A stretch of 64,000 bases of DNA from Agromyces flavus (GCF_900104685.1 NZ_LT629755.1:1302001-1366000); one strand, 5' to 3'; numbered from the stretch's first letter, positions 25,173-35,014 are shown. Notes: generated from the letters alone by a model not told the origin. A program made the numbers and translations.

Positions 25173-26035
25173 GCCGGCGGCTCGGGCTGGAGGTCGTCGA
25201 TCACCGCATGCCCCGCGTCGAGGGCGCCCGCGAGTGCCTGCACGTACGGGTGGGACGGGTCGTCGAACACCTCGTCGATCGTGCCGAGGGCCACGACCTC
25301 GCCCCGGTCGAGCACCGCGACGCGATCGGCGACGCGGCGGAGCACCGGGAGGTCGTGCGTGATGATGACGGCCGAGAACGTGTGGCCGTCGCGCAACTCG
25401 CTGATGAGCTGGGCCACCGCGTCGCGGACCGTCAGGTCGATGCCGGCCGTCGGCTGGTCGGCGATCAGCAGGTTCGGCCCGAGCACGAGCGCCTGCGCGA
25501 GCGCGACCCGCTGCCGCTGCCCGCCGCTCAGCTCGTACGGGTACTTCTCGAGCAGGCCGAGCGGCAGGCGCACCGCGTCGACCATGGTCGCGACGCGAGT
25601 GGCGAGCGCCTTGCGGTTGTACCGGTGGTCGCGCTCGAGGATCGGCTCGCCGATGATCTCGGAGACGGTTCGGTCGGGTGGCAGGTGCTCGGCGGCATCC
25701 TGTGCGAGGTACCCGACGTGGAACCGCAGCTCGTTGAGCCGACGCCGCGTGATCCCCCGCAGCGGCGTGCCGAGCACGATGGCCTCGCCGCCGGTGATCA
25801 CGGGCCGGACATCGCTGCCCGGGCCTCCTGGTTCGAGTCCGACGCCCGACAGCACGCGCGCGAGCGTGGTCTTGCCGCTGCCGGCGGAGCCGAGCAGCCC
25901 GAGCACCTCGCCCGGCGCGACCCGGAGGCTCACGCCGTGGACGGCCACGTGCGCCGCACTCGCACCGTGCGCGGGGTACTCGACCGAAAGGTCGCTGATG
26001 ACGATCGGATAGCCGTGGGTCGCGCCACGGGTCAT
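25169..26035 (-). CDS. ABC transporter ATP-binding protein with degenerate Walker B (third ATPase of the operon)
   Basis: 288 aa nucleotide-binding protein of the dipeptide/nickel type. Walker A GSAGSGKT and signature LSGGQRQRVALAQAL are normal. Walker B reads LLIADQPTAGID: the catalytic Glu after the Asp is Gln, the same change used to block hydrolysis in other ABC proteins. The Q-loop is in GYLAQDAAEHL and the H-loop in IITHDLPVL. The gene overlaps the preceding double-ATPase gene by 4 bp. It may pair with one half of that protein as a non-hydrolysing partner, or be a diverging spare copy. Confidence 0.88.
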   Translation of the reverse strand: MTRGATHGYPIVISDLSVEYPAHGASAAHVAVHGVSLRVAPGEVLGLLGSAGSGKTTLARVLSGVGLEPGGPGSDVRPVITGGEAIVLGTPLRGITRRRLNELRFHVGYLAQDAAEHLPPDRTVSEIIGEPILERDHRYNRKALATRVATMVDAVRLPLGLLEKYPYELSGGQRQRVALAQALVLGPNLLIADQPTAGIDLTVRDAVAQLISELRDGHTFSAVIITHDLPVLRRVADRVAVLDRGEVVALGTIDEVFDDPSHPYVQALAGALDAGHAVIDDLQPEPPA

Positions 26036-27723
26036 CGGCCGGCCTCCCGGATGCGCCGGAGCTCCTCACGCCGCTCGGCCTGCGCCACGGGATCGGGCAC
26101 GGGAAGCGACGCGAGCAGCCGCTGCGTGTACGGGTCCTTCGGCGCCCCGAGCACCTCGGCGCCGGTGCCCTCCTCGACCAGGCGGCCGCGGTAGAGCACC
26201 GCGATCCGGTCGGCAAGCAGGTCGACGACGGCCAGGTCGTGGCTGATGAAGAGGCACGCGAAGCCGAACTCGCGCTGCAGCTCGGCGAACAGGTCGAGCA
26301 CGCGCGCCTGCACCGAGACATCCAGGGCCGAGGTGGGCTCGTCGGCGATCAGCAGCTCGGGCTCGAGCGCGATGCCTCGCGCCAGGCTCGCGCGCTGCCG
26401 CTGCCCGCCCGAGAGCTCGTGCGGATAGCGGTCGCCGTACGCGGCGGGAAGCTGCACGGCCTCGAGGAGCTCGTTCACGCGCGGACGCGCGTCGCGCGCG
26501 TCGACCGCACGCTCGTGGATCACGAGCGGCTCGGCGACGGCCTCGGCGATCGTCAGCAGCGGGTTGAAGCTCGACGCGGGATCCTGGAACACGAATCCGA
26601 GCCGATCGCGCACCGGTCGGAAGTCGCGCTCGCGGATGCCGAGCATCTCGTGCCCGAGCACCTTCAGCGAGCCGCCGGTGACTCGCGTGAGCCCGGCGAT
26701 GGCACGCCCGATCGTGGTCTTGCCCGACCCGCTCTCGCCGACGAGCCCGAGCACCTCGCCCGGTCGAATGACGAGATCGACCCCGTCGACCGCACGGAAG
26801 CCGGACCGACCGAACCGGCCGGGGTACTCGATCTCGAGCCCGCGGGCTTCGACGACCGGGGTCTGCTCGGCCCAGTCCGACGGCCGGGCGGCGGCGCGCT
26901 CGACCGCGCGGGCGGTGCCGTGCCCCACGTACGGCACCGCTGCGAGCAGCGCCTTGGTGTAGTCGTCCTTCGGCGCGGCGAACAGTTCGCGCGCCGTCGC
27001 CTCCTCGACCACGCGGCCCTGGTACATGACCACGACGCGGTCGGCCAGGTCGGCGACCACGCCCATGTTGTGCGTGATCAGCACGATCGCCGTCCCGAAC
27101 TCGTCGCGGACCCGGCGGAGCAGGTCGAGGATCTCGGCCTGGACGGTCACGTCGAGCGCGGTGGTCGGCTCGTCGGCGACGATGAGCCCCGGCTCGAGCA
27201 CGAGGGCCATCGCGATGACGATGCGCTGCTTCTGCCCGCCCGAGAACTGGTGCGGGTAGTGGTCGACGCGGTGCTCGGGATCTGGGATGCCGACCTTGCC
27301 GAGGATCTCGATCGCCTTGGCGCGCGCCTGCTTCTTCGACAGCCGGCCGTGGGCCAGCAGGCCCTCCATGATCTGCCAGCCGACCGTGTAGACCGGGTTG
27401 AGCGCCGTCGAGGGCTCCTGGAACACCATCGCGACGTCGCTGCCGCGGATGGCGCGGAGCCGGTCGCGCGAGAGCGAGACCACGTCCTGCTCGGCGGTGC
27501 CGGCCCGGTTGGACAGCACCACGGCGCCGCTCGTCGTCGCCGTCTCGGGAAGCAGTCCGAGAATCGTCTTGGCGGTGACCGTCTTGCCGCTGCCGGACTC
27601 GCCGACGATGGCGACGACCTCGCCGCGTTCGACCGACAGGCTCACATCCTCGACGGCCTTGACGGCACCCGCGTCGGTCGCGAACGACACGCCGAGCCCA
27701 TCGATGCTGACCACCGTGCTCAT
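26032..27723 (-). CDS. Dipeptide-type ABC transporter double ATP-binding protein
   Basis: 563 aa, two complete ATPase domains fused as in DppD-DppF fusions. Domain 1 (about 1-265): GESGSGKTVTAK, FSGGQKQRIVIAMAL, VADEPTTALD. Domain 2 (about 295-545): GESGSGKTTIGR, LSGGQRQRASLARGI, IADEPTSALD. Both keep the catalytic Glu. Each domain ends with the oligopeptide-type C-terminal extension (PKDDYTKALLAAVP and PKDPYTQRLLASLP). ATG 27723 overlaps the stop of the upstream permease gene (ATGA). It energises import through the two permeases encoded next to it. Confidence 0.93.
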   Translation of the reverse strand: MSTVVSIDGLGVSFATDAGAVKAVEDVSLSVERGEVVAIVGESGSGKTVTAKTILGLLPETATTSGAVVLSNRAGTAEQDVVSLSRDRLRAIRGSDVAMVFQEPSTALNPVYTVGWQIMEGLLAHGRLSKKQARAKAIEILGKVGIPDPEHRVDHYPHQFSGGQKQRIVIAMALVLEPGLIVADEPTTALDVTVQAEILDLLRRVRDEFGTAIVLITHNMGVVADLADRVVVMYQGRVVEEATARELFAAPKDDYTKALLAAVPYVGHGTARAVERAAARPSDWAEQTPVVEARGLEIEYPGRFGRSGFRAVDGVDLVIRPGEVLGLVGESGSGKTTIGRAIAGLTRVTGGSLKVLGHEMLGIRERDFRPVRDRLGFVFQDPASSFNPLLTIAEAVAEPLVIHERAVDARDARPRVNELLEAVQLPAAYGDRYPHELSGGQRQRASLARGIALEPELLIADEPTSALDVSVQARVLDLFAELQREFGFACLFISHDLAVVDLLADRIAVLYRGRLVEEGTGAEVLGAPKDPYTQRLLASLPVPDPVAQAERREELRRIREAGR

Positions 27724-28793
27724 CGGTTCACCTCGATCCCATGCTCGTCGAACGTCTCGCCGTCCTCCAGCCCCTTCAGGCCGCCCGGTCCGGCGATCAG
27801 CGTGCCACCCGGCACCACCGAGGTCTCGGCCACCACGCCGGCCGCCTGGGCGACGCGGCGCCGGCCGCGCAGGCGCGGATCGGCGAGGTCGTTCAGGCTC
27901 TCGCCGACGAGCGTGATGCCGAGCACGGTGAACACGATGGCGAGGCCGGGGAACAGCGCGGTCCACCAGATGCCGCTCGTGACATCGGAGAGCGCCTTGT
28001 TCAGGTCGTAACCCCATTCGGCCGCCGACGTGGGCTCGATGCCGAAGCCCAGGAAGCCGAGGCCAGCGAGCGTCAGGATCGCCTCGGACGAGTTCAGCGT
28101 GAAGATGAGCGGAAGGGTGCGCGTGGCGTTGCGCAGGACGTGCCGGAAGATGATCCGGCTGTTGGACGCACCGAGCACCTTGGCGGACTCGACGTAGGCC
28201 TCGGCCTTGATGCGCACGGTCTCGGCCCGGATCACGCGGAGGTACTGCGGAATGAACACGACGGTGATCGAGATGGCCGCGGCGAAGATGCCGCCCCACA
28301 TGCTCGACTGTCCGCCGGAGATGACGATCGCGACGAGGATCGCCAGCAGCAGGGAGGGGAAGGCGTAGATCGCGTCGCTGATGACGACGAGCACGCGGTC
28401 GAGCCATCCGCCCAGGTAGCCGGACACCAGTCCCAGGAACACGCCGAGGAAGAGCGACAGCGTGACCGCGACGAGGATCACCAGCAGCGCGGTCTGGGCG
28501 CCCCAGATCACGCGGGACAGCACGTCGTAGCCGCCGACGGTCGTGCCGAGCAGGTGCTCGGCCGACGGCGGCTGCTGCGCGCCGAACGGACCGTCGGCCG
28601 ACCGGAGCTGGTTGAAGCGGTAGGGCGCGAGGAGCGGCGCGAAGATCGCCGTCAGGACGAAGATGCCGGTGATCACGAGTCCGGCGACGAGCATGCCGCG
28701 CTGGAGGCCGACGCTCTGGCGGAGCTGGTGCACGACCGGGAGCCGGTCGCGGAGGCGCCGCTGGGGCACGGCGGCGGTGGTGGCCGCGGTCAT
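27720..28793 (-). CDS. Dipeptide-type ABC transporter permease, DppC/OppC family
   Basis: 357 aa. The N-terminal helix is preceded by a long cytoplasmic tail and followed by an OppC_N-like region (HLLGTTVGGYDVLSRVIWGAQ), then five more helices. The coupling EAA loop is in YVESAKVLGASNSRIIFRHV. The C-terminus is extended by about 60 residues past DPRLRGRR, longer than the usual DppC. Start ATG 28793 lies 1 bp from the stop of the preceding permease gene. Confidence 0.92.
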   Translation of the reverse strand: MTAATTAAVPQRRLRDRLPVVHQLRQSVGLQRGMLVAGLVITGIFVLTAIFAPLLAPYRFNQLRSADGPFGAQQPPSAEHLLGTTVGGYDVLSRVIWGAQTALLVILVAVTLSLFLGVFLGLVSGYLGGWLDRVLVVISDAIYAFPSLLLAILVAIVISGGQSSMWGGIFAAAISITVVFIPQYLRVIRAETVRIKAEAYVESAKVLGASNSRIIFRHVLRNATRTLPLIFTLNSSEAILTLAGLGFLGFGIEPTSAAEWGYDLNKALSDVTSGIWWTALFPGLAIVFTVLGITLVGESLNDLADPRLRGRRRVAQAAGVVAETSVVPGGTLIAGPGGLKGLEDGETFDEHGIEVNR

Positions 28794-28794
28794 G

Positions 28795-29889
28795 TCAGTA
28801 CCTCACCCTCGGGTCGATGAGCGCCGCGATCACGTCGACGACGAAGTTCGTCAGGGCGACGATCACGGCCAGCAGCGCGACGATGCCTTGGACCGCCACG
28901 AAGTCGCGGGCCTGCAGGTACTCGGCGAGCTGGAAGCCGAGGCCCTTCCACTCGAACGTGGTCTCGGTCAGCACGGCGCCGGCCAGGAGCAGCGCGATCT
29001 GGAGGCCGATGACCGTGATGATCGGGATGAGCGCCGGGCGGTATGCGTGCTTGCGAAGCAGTCGGTACTCGCTGACGCCGCGCGAGCGGGCGGCATCGAC
29101 GTAGTCGGTGGCGAGCGTGCCGATCACGTTGGTGCGCACCAGGCGCAGGAAGACGCCCGCGGTGAGCAGGCCGAGCGCGATGGACGGCAGCACCGCGTGC
29201 GCGAGCACGTCGGCGAGCACCTCGGGATTGCCCGTGCGGATGGCGTCGATCGTGTAGAGGTTCGTCGGGTTCGGCAGGAGCTGCATCTGCAGCTCGGCGC
29301 TCGTCGACGCGCGACCGGCGACCGGGAGCCATCCGAGCCAGACGGAGAACACGAGCTTCAGCAGCATGCCCGCGAAGAACACCGGCGTCGCGTAGCAGAG
29401 GATCGCGAACACGCGCAGGACGGCGTCCTGGCCGCGGTCGCGGAAGTAGGCGGCGATGAGGCCGAACGGGATTCCGACGACGAAGGCGACGAGCAGCGAG
29501 TAGAACGCCAGTTCGAGCGTGGCGCTGCCGTAGGTGAGGAGCACCTCGAGCACCGGCCGGTTGTCGCTGATCGTCGTGCCGAAGTCGCCCGTGAAGACCT
29601 GTCCGAGGTACTCGAGGTACTGCACGATGATCGGGCGGTCGTATCCCGCGGCCGCGATGCGTTCCTGGAGCTGGGCGGCGGTGAGCCGGTCGCCGAGCGC
29701 GGCGGTGATCGGGTCGCCCGTGGCGCGCACCGCGATGAACACGACGGTCACCAGGATGAAGACGGTCGGGAAGATCAGCAGGAATCGGACCAACAGGTAG
29801 CGGCCGAGTCCGCCGCCCTGGGCCTTGGGTTTCGGCCGTCCGGATTGCGGTGCGCCCTCGGCGAGGGACACGGTGTCAAGAGTGCTCAT
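28795..29889 (-). CDS. Dipeptide-type ABC transporter permease, DppB/OppB family
   Basis: 364 aa with six helices. It shows the family pattern: first helix LLVRFLLIFPTVFILVTVVF, the periplasmic RATGDPITAALGDRLT loop, the EAA loop DYVDAARSRGVSEYRLLRKHAY and the ending DVIAALIDPRVRY. The N-terminus has a 30-residue cytoplasmic extension. It pairs with the DppC-type subunit. A hairpin lies in the 85-bp gap after the binding-protein gene. Confidence 0.93.
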   Translation of the reverse strand: MSTLDTVSLAEGAPQSGRPKPKAQGGGLGRYLLVRFLLIFPTVFILVTVVFIAVRATGDPITAALGDRLTAAQLQERIAAAGYDRPIIVQYLEYLGQVFTGDFGTTISDNRPVLEVLLTYGSATLELAFYSLLVAFVVGIPFGLIAAYFRDRGQDAVLRVFAILCYATPVFFAGMLLKLVFSVWLGWLPVAGRASTSAELQMQLLPNPTNLYTIDAIRTGNPEVLADVLAHAVLPSIALGLLTAGVFLRLVRTNVIGTLATDYVDAARSRGVSEYRLLRKHAYRPALIPIITVIGLQIALLLAGAVLTETTFEWKGLGFQLAEYLQARDFVAVQGIVALLAVIVALTNFVVDVIAALIDPRVRY

Positions 29890-29912
29890 TGATTCCTCAG
29901 GGGTGCAGGGGA

Positions 29913-29946
29913 ACGGGGGCGACCCGCGGTAGCAGATCGCCCCCGT
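29913..29946 (-). terminator. Hairpin between the binding-protein gene and the permease genes
   Basis: Arms 29913-29922 and 29937-29946 are complementary over 10 bp with a 14-base loop. It sits in the 85-bp gap downstream of the solute-binding lipoprotein gene. Such intercistronic hairpins commonly keep binding-protein mRNA in excess over the membrane subunits. Confidence 0.55.
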
Positions 29947-29974
29947 CGTCGAGCTTCAACGACTCTAGTCGCGC

Positions 29975-31609
29975 TCAGCCCTTCGAGATCGCTCCGTAGC
30001 GGAACTTGAACGACGCGTCGAGCGTGTCCTCGGTGCCCTCGACGTCGGAACCGACGACCGCGACCTGCGCACCCTGGAGGTACGGCACCGTCGACAGGTC
30101 GGCGGCCACCTTCTCCTGGATCTCCTCGATGAGCGCGGTGCGGGCGTCCGCGTCCGCCTCCACCGACTGCTCGAGGATGAGGTCGTTGACCTCCTGGTTC
30201 GAGTAGTGGTTGCCGAGGAAGTTCTCCGTGAGGAAGAACGGGCTCAGGTAGTTGTCGGCGTCGGAGTAGTCCGGGAACCAGCCGAGCTGGTACGCGGGGT
30301 ACACGTCGGCGGTGCGGTCCTTCGAGTACTGCACCCACTCGGTGGTCTGCAGGTTCACCGTGAAGAGACCGGACGCCTCGAGCTGGTCCTTGATGAGGGC
30401 GTACTCGTCGCCCGAGGACGGACCGTAGTGGTCGTTCGAGTACTGCAGGTTCAGCTCGACGGGGACCTCGACACCGGCGTCCTCGAGGGTCTTGGTCGCC
30501 TTGTCGACATCGGCGCCGCCCTCACCGTCGCCGTAGAGCTCCTTGAGCGGCTGGATGGCACCCGTGAGGCCGTCCGGCACGAAGGAGTACAGCGGGGTGT
30601 ACGTGTCCTTGTAGACCTGCGAGGCGATCTCCTCGCGGTCGATGAGGTCGGCGACGGCCTGGCGCACCGCGAGGGCCTTGGCCGGGTCGGCCTCGGGCGT
30701 CTCGGCACCGTACGGCTGCGTGTTGAAGTTGAACACGATGTAGCGGATCTCACCGCCGGGGCCCTCGACGACCTTGACCTTGTCGTTGCCGCGGAGGTCG
30801 TCGATGTCGGTCGCGGATAGGCTCCGGAACGCGACGTCGATGTTGCCCTCCTGCACGTCGAGCTTCATGTTCGACGCATCGGCGTAGTACTTGACATTGA
30901 CCGTCTCGGTCTTGGGAGCACCGAGCACGCCCTGGTAGTCGGGGTTGGACTTGTAGCCCACCAGGTCGTTGAACTTGTAGCTGGTGATGACGTACTGACC
31001 CGCGAATGCGTTGCCGTCGACGATCTCGTCGTCGGGCGTCAGCGCGTCGGCCGCGAAGACGTCCTCGTCGACGATCGGACCAGCCGGGCTCGAGAGGATC
31101 TGCGGGAAGATCTGGTCGTTGTCGCTCTTGAGCTTGAAGACCACCGTGGTGTCGTCGACCACCTCGACGGAGTCGAGGTTGTAGAGCAGGGCGGACGGCC
31201 CGTTCTCATCGGCGATCGCGACCTGGCGGTCGAACGAGAACTTGACGTCGGAAGCGGTCAGGTCGTTGCCGTTGGCGAACTTCAGGCCCTCCTTGAGCGT
31301 GACCGTGTACTCGTTCGGGGCCGTGTACTCCGCCGACTCGGCGATGTCGGGCTCGACCTCGGACGTGCCGTAGGGCGAGTTCATCAGGAACGGGAACACC
31401 TGGTTCATCACCGCGAAGGAGCCGTTGTCGTACGACCCGGCCGGGTCGAGCGTCGTGACCTTGTCGGTGGTGCCGATGGTGAGCGTGCCGCCGCCGGACG
31501 AGTCCTCGTCGCCGCCACCGGCGGCGCAGCCCGCGAGCACGAGTGCTGCGGCGGAGAAGCCCGCGGCGAGGGCGATGCCGCGCCGGCGGTGCATGGATGC
31601 GGATGCCAT
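29975..31609 (-). CDS. ABC transporter substrate-binding lipoprotein, family 5
   Basis: 544 aa. Lipoprotein signal peptide with lipobox LAGC (Cys near residue 28) and a Gly/Ser linker, then the SBP_bac_5 fold: GTDKVTTLDPAGSYDNGSF, YTVTLKEGLKFANGNDLTASDVKFSFDR, AVRQAVADLIDREEIA and a late DYSDADNYLSPFF. These proteins bind peptides, nickel or sugars; the exact ligand cannot be read off. First gene of the importer operon; the 188 bp upstream, up to the dnaG stop, must hold the promoter. Confidence 0.94.
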   Translation of the reverse strand: MASASMHRRRGIALAAGFSAAALVLAGCAAGGGDEDSSGGGTLTIGTTDKVTTLDPAGSYDNGSFAVMNQVFPFLMNSPYGTSEVEPDIAESAEYTAPNEYTVTLKEGLKFANGNDLTASDVKFSFDRQVAIADENGPSALLYNLDSVEVVDDTTVVFKLKSDNDQIFPQILSSPAGPIVDEDVFAADALTPDDEIVDGNAFAGQYVITSYKFNDLVGYKSNPDYQGVLGAPKTETVNVKYYADASNMKLDVQEGNIDVAFRSLSATDIDDLRGNDKVKVVEGPGGEIRYIVFNFNTQPYGAETPEADPAKALAVRQAVADLIDREEIASQVYKDTYTPLYSFVPDGLTGAIQPLKELYGDGEGGADVDKATKTLEDAGVEVPVELNLQYSNDHYGPSSGDEYALIKDQLEASGLFTVNLQTTEWVQYSKDRTADVYPAYQLGWFPDYSDADNYLSPFFLTENFLGNHYSNQEVNDLILEQSVEADADARTALIEEIQEKVAADLSTVPYLQGAQVAVVGSDVEGTEDTLDASFKFRYGAISKG

Positions 31610-31797
31610 ATCCGTCTACCTCTTCCTGTCAGGATGATCGCGGACGGGGTCGCCGCCTCGCAGATCTCGTATCTTCCAGACCTAGCACACGGGCTCGGAA
31701 GCGAACTCGGCAGGGCCCCCTCGCGAGCACGAATGTGACCGATCTGCAATGTTGTGCTCGTCTGCGCGGGTGCCCGTGACCCGATGACGAGGGGACC

Positions 31798-33732
31798 TCA
31801 GTCGCCGCGCAGTGAGCGCCGCTCGTGCTCGAGGTCGACGAGCGCGCGCTGAATGGCCGCGAACGTCGCCTGGTCGGCGCGATCGGTGCGCTGGAGGCGT
31901 CCGAGCAGCTCCTGCTTCTGCCGCAGCAGCTCGCGGTCGACGAGACCGCCGACGACGCCGCGGACGTACGCGGCGAGCTCGGCATCGTTGCGCTGCGGGA
32001 CGGGGAGCACCGCGAGCTGCTGCACGATCGACGCGAAGGGCGCGGGCACCTCACCGACCACCCGCTCCACCGAGAGCGTCGTGGTCGCCGTGCCGCCGGA
32101 ACCGGCCGGTCCCGATGACAGCGCGGAGGCGATTCCGTCGCGGACGACGGCCAGCGTGGCGTTGCCGAATCGGCAGTCGACACCCTGCCGGAGCAGGTCG
32201 ACGCCGACGACGTCGGGGTACTGCAGCATCGCCTGGAGCGCATCGCGCTCGAGCCGGGTGGCGGGGTCGTTCGGCAGCTGGGCGATCGAGTACGGCCGAT
32301 CGGATATCGCGACGCCGGGGGTGGCGAGGCCGTCGGGCGCGTTCGCTCCCCCGCCTCCTCGCACGCCGCCCGGCTCGGCGCCATCGCCACGGCCGCGGTC
32401 GCTCTCGGGACGCTCGCGACCCCCCGCTGCACGAACGGCTCGGGTCACCTCGCCGAGCTCCATCCCGAGCATGCGTGCGAGTTCGCGTGTGTACCCGGGC
32501 CGCAGTGCGGGGTCGCGCAGGTCGGCGACGATCGGGGCGGTCGCGCGCAGCGCGGCGACTCGCCCCTCGACGGTCTCGAGGTCGAAGCGGGCCAGCGTGT
32601 GCCGGATCACGAACTCGAACATGGGCGTCTTCGCGTCGACGAGCGATCGGACCGCCGCGTCACCGCGTGCGAGCCGCAGGTCGCACGGATCGAGCCCGTC
32701 GGGTGCGACCGCGACGAACGTCTGTGCCGCGAACCGCTTCTCCTCGGCGAACGCGCGCATGGCGGCCTTCTGCCCGGCGGCATCGCCGTCGAACGTGAAT
32801 ACCACCTCGCCGACCCCGGAGTCGTCGCCGAGGACACGGCGGAGCACCTTGATGTGGTCGACGCCGAACGAGGTGCCGCACGTCGCGATCGCGGTCGTCA
32901 CGCCGGCCAGATGGCAGGCCATGACGTCGGTGTAACCCTCGACGACGACGACGCGGTGCGTCTTCGCGATGTCGCGTTTGGCGAGGTCGAGCCCGTAGAG
33001 CACCTGCGCCTTGTGGTAGATCGCCGTCTCGGGGGTGTTCAGGTACTTGGGGCCGGGATCGTCGTCGAGGAGCTTGCGCGCGCCGAAGCCGACGGTCTGG
33101 CCGGTGACGTCGCGGATCGGCCAGATCAGGCGCCCTCGGAAGCGGTCGTAGACGCCGCGATCGCCCTGGGACACGAGACCGGATGCCGCGAGCTCCTCGG
33201 TCGTGAAGCCCTTCGCCTTCAGGTGGTCGGTGAGCGCATCCCAGCTCTTGGGTGCGAATCCGACGCCGAAGTGCTTCGCCGCATCGGCGTCGAAGCCGCG
33301 CTCGCCGAGGAACCGCCGGCCGACCTCGGCCTCTGGCGAGGTGAGGCGCTCGACGAAGAACTCGGCCGCGGCCTGGTTCGCGGCGAGCAGGCGTGCGCGG
33401 TTGCCGTGATCGGTGGCCGATCCGCCGTCCTCGTAGTGCAGCTCGAAGCCGATGCGCCCCGCGAGCCGTTCGACGGCCTCGGTGAACGAGACGTGATCCA
33501 TCCGCTGGATGAACGTGTAGACATCGCCGGATTCGCCGCAGCCGAAGCAGTGGTAGTACCCGAGCTGCGGTCGGACGTGGAAGCTCGGACTGCGCTCGTC
33601 GTGGAACGGGCAGAGGCCCTTCATCGAACCCACGCCGGCCGACTTCAGCGCCACGTGCTCGCCGACGATGTCGGCGATGTTGGTGCGGGCCTTCACCTCT
33701 TCGACATCGCTCTGTCGAATGCGGCCCGCCAT
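31798..33732 (-). CDS. dnaG: DNA primase
   Basis: 644 aa; lays RNA primers for replication. The N-terminal CHC2 zinc site has Cys41, His44, Cys62 and Cys65 (LCPFHDE...YHCFGCGESGD). The Toprim core includes VVVEGYTDVMACHLAG with its Glu and EVVFTFDGDAAGQKA with the DxD-like metal site. The C-terminal helicase-binding part is diverged. ATG 33732 (MAGRIRQSD) is preferred over ATG 33741 because AGGA lies 8 bp upstream and the product matches the usual start. Downstream of dgt by 21 bp. Confidence 0.96.
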   Translation of the reverse strand: MAGRIRQSDVEEVKARTNIADIVGEHVALKSAGVGSMKGLCPFHDERSPSFHVRPQLGYYHCFGCGESGDVYTFIQRMDHVSFTEAVERLAGRIGFELHYEDGGSATDHGNRARLLAANQAAAEFFVERLTSPEAEVGRRFLGERGFDADAAKHFGVGFAPKSWDALTDHLKAKGFTTEELAASGLVSQGDRGVYDRFRGRLIWPIRDVTGQTVGFGARKLLDDDPGPKYLNTPETAIYHKAQVLYGLDLAKRDIAKTHRVVVVEGYTDVMACHLAGVTTAIATCGTSFGVDHIKVLRRVLGDDSGVGEVVFTFDGDAAGQKAAMRAFAEEKRFAAQTFVAVAPDGLDPCDLRLARGDAAVRSLVDAKTPMFEFVIRHTLARFDLETVEGRVAALRATAPIVADLRDPALRPGYTRELARMLGMELGEVTRAVRAAGGRERPESDRGRGDGAEPGGVRGGGGANAPDGLATPGVAISDRPYSIAQLPNDPATRLERDALQAMLQYPDVVGVDLLRQGVDCRFGNATLAVVRDGIASALSSGPAGSGGTATTTLSVERVVGEVPAPFASIVQQLAVLPVPQRNDAELAAYVRGVVGGLVDRELLRQKQELLGRLQRTDRADQATFAAIQRALVDLEHERRSLRGD

Positions 33733-33753
33733 GCCGACCATCCTATTGGCGGT

Positions 33754-35010
33754 TCACTGGCAGAGCCGCTCGTACCAGGCGAGCGCCGACTGGTCGGTGA
33801 GGCTCGCGACCTGGTCGACGACCACGCGCTTGCGCCCGGCGTCGTCGGATGCCGCGCGCCAGTCCTCGGCGAAGCCGGCGTCGAGGTTCGCGTCGCCAGT
33901 TTCGTGGAGCACGTCGGCGAGGGCCGTGAGCACCTGCCGCTGCTGGCTGTAGATGGGCTGGCGCGTGTTCCGCGACATCACGAAGGCGGCGACGATGCCC
34001 TTGAGCACGGCGATCTCGGCCTGGATGTCGCGGGGCACGACCATATCGGCGTCGAACCGGATCAGGCTCGCGACGGGGTGCTGCGCCCGGGTGGCCGCGG
34101 TCGCGGCGTGCGCGAACCGGCCGATGAGCTGGCTCGTGAGGTTCTTCAGCGCGGCCTGGTCGCGTCGGCTGCCCTCCCACGACGACATCCAGACGTCGAG
34201 CGAGTCGAGCCGGTCGAACGCCGCGATGAGCTCGTCGTGGCCGATGGCGCCGCCGATCCACTCGTACATCGACGACACGAGCTCGTCGTGGTCGACGCGT
34301 CGGCCGAGCGCGGCGACGTCGACGTAACCCCCGACGATCGCATCCTCGAGGTCGTGCACCGAGTAGGCGATGTCGTCGGAGAGGTCCATGACCTGCGCCT
34401 CGATGCACAGCCTCCGCTCGGGGGCTCCGCGTCGCATCCATTCGAACATGTCGACGTCGTCGGCGTAGAAGCCGAACTTGGTGCGACCACTCGGGTCTCC
34501 GACGCCGGCGGTCTCGGGCCACGGGTACTTGCAGCTCGCGTCGAGGCTGGCCCGCGTGAGGTTGAGCCCGATCGGCCGGCCCTCGGGGGTGAACACCTTC
34601 GGCTCGAGCCGGGTGAGGATCCGCAGGGTCTGCGCGTTGCCCTCGAAGCCCCCGATGTCGGCGGCCCACGTGTTGAGGGCCTTCTCGCCGTTGTGTCCGA
34701 AGGGCGGGTGGCCGAGGTCGTGCGCGAGGCACGCGGTGTCGACCACGTCTGGGTCGAGGCCGAGGCTGCCCGCGAGCTCGCGGCCGACCTGCGCGACCTC
34801 GAGCGAGTGCGTGAGCCGATTGCGCGCGAAGTCGAGCCCAGAGGTCGGGCTGAGCACCTGCGTCTTGGCGGCGAGTCGGCGAAGCGCCGACGAGTGCAGC
34901 AGTCGCGCCCGGTCGCGCGCGAAGTCGCTGCGGCGCCGGTTGTCGTGCTGTTCGGGCAGGAATCGCTCGGCGTCGGCCTCGTGGTAGCCGCCGAAGAGTC
35001 GGTCGCGCAC
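33754..35010 (-). CDS. dgt: Deoxyguanosinetriphosphate triphosphohydrolase-like protein
   Basis: 418 aa HD-superfamily enzyme that splits dNTPs into nucleoside and triphosphate, lowering dNTP pools. The metal site is clear: His in RNRLTHSLEVAQVGR, His-Asp in CLAHDLGHPPFGHNGE and a later Asp in DLSDDIAYSVHDLEDAI. The start GTG 35010 lies 4 bp after the dusB stop; the frame is open further upstream only as an overlap with dusB. dusB-dgt-dnaG form a compact minus-strand run, a common actinobacterial order. Confidence 0.93.
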   Translation of the reverse strand: MRDRLFGGYHEADAERFLPEQHDNRRRSDFARDRARLLHSSALRRLAAKTQVLSPTSGLDFARNRLTHSLEVAQVGRELAGSLGLDPDVVDTACLAHDLGHPPFGHNGEKALNTWAADIGGFEGNAQTLRILTRLEPKVFTPEGRPIGLNLTRASLDASCKYPWPETAGVGDPSGRTKFGFYADDVDMFEWMRRGAPERRLCIEAQVMDLSDDIAYSVHDLEDAIVGGYVDVAALGRRVDHDELVSSMYEWIGGAIGHDELIAAFDRLDSLDVWMSSWEGSRRDQAALKNLTSQLIGRFAHAATAATRAQHPVASLIRFDADMVVPRDIQAEIAVLKGIVAAFVMSRNTRQPIYSQQRQVLTALADVLHETGDANLDAGFAEDWRAASDDAGRKRVVVDQVASLTDQSALAWYERLCQ

Positions 35011-35014
35011 GCGC

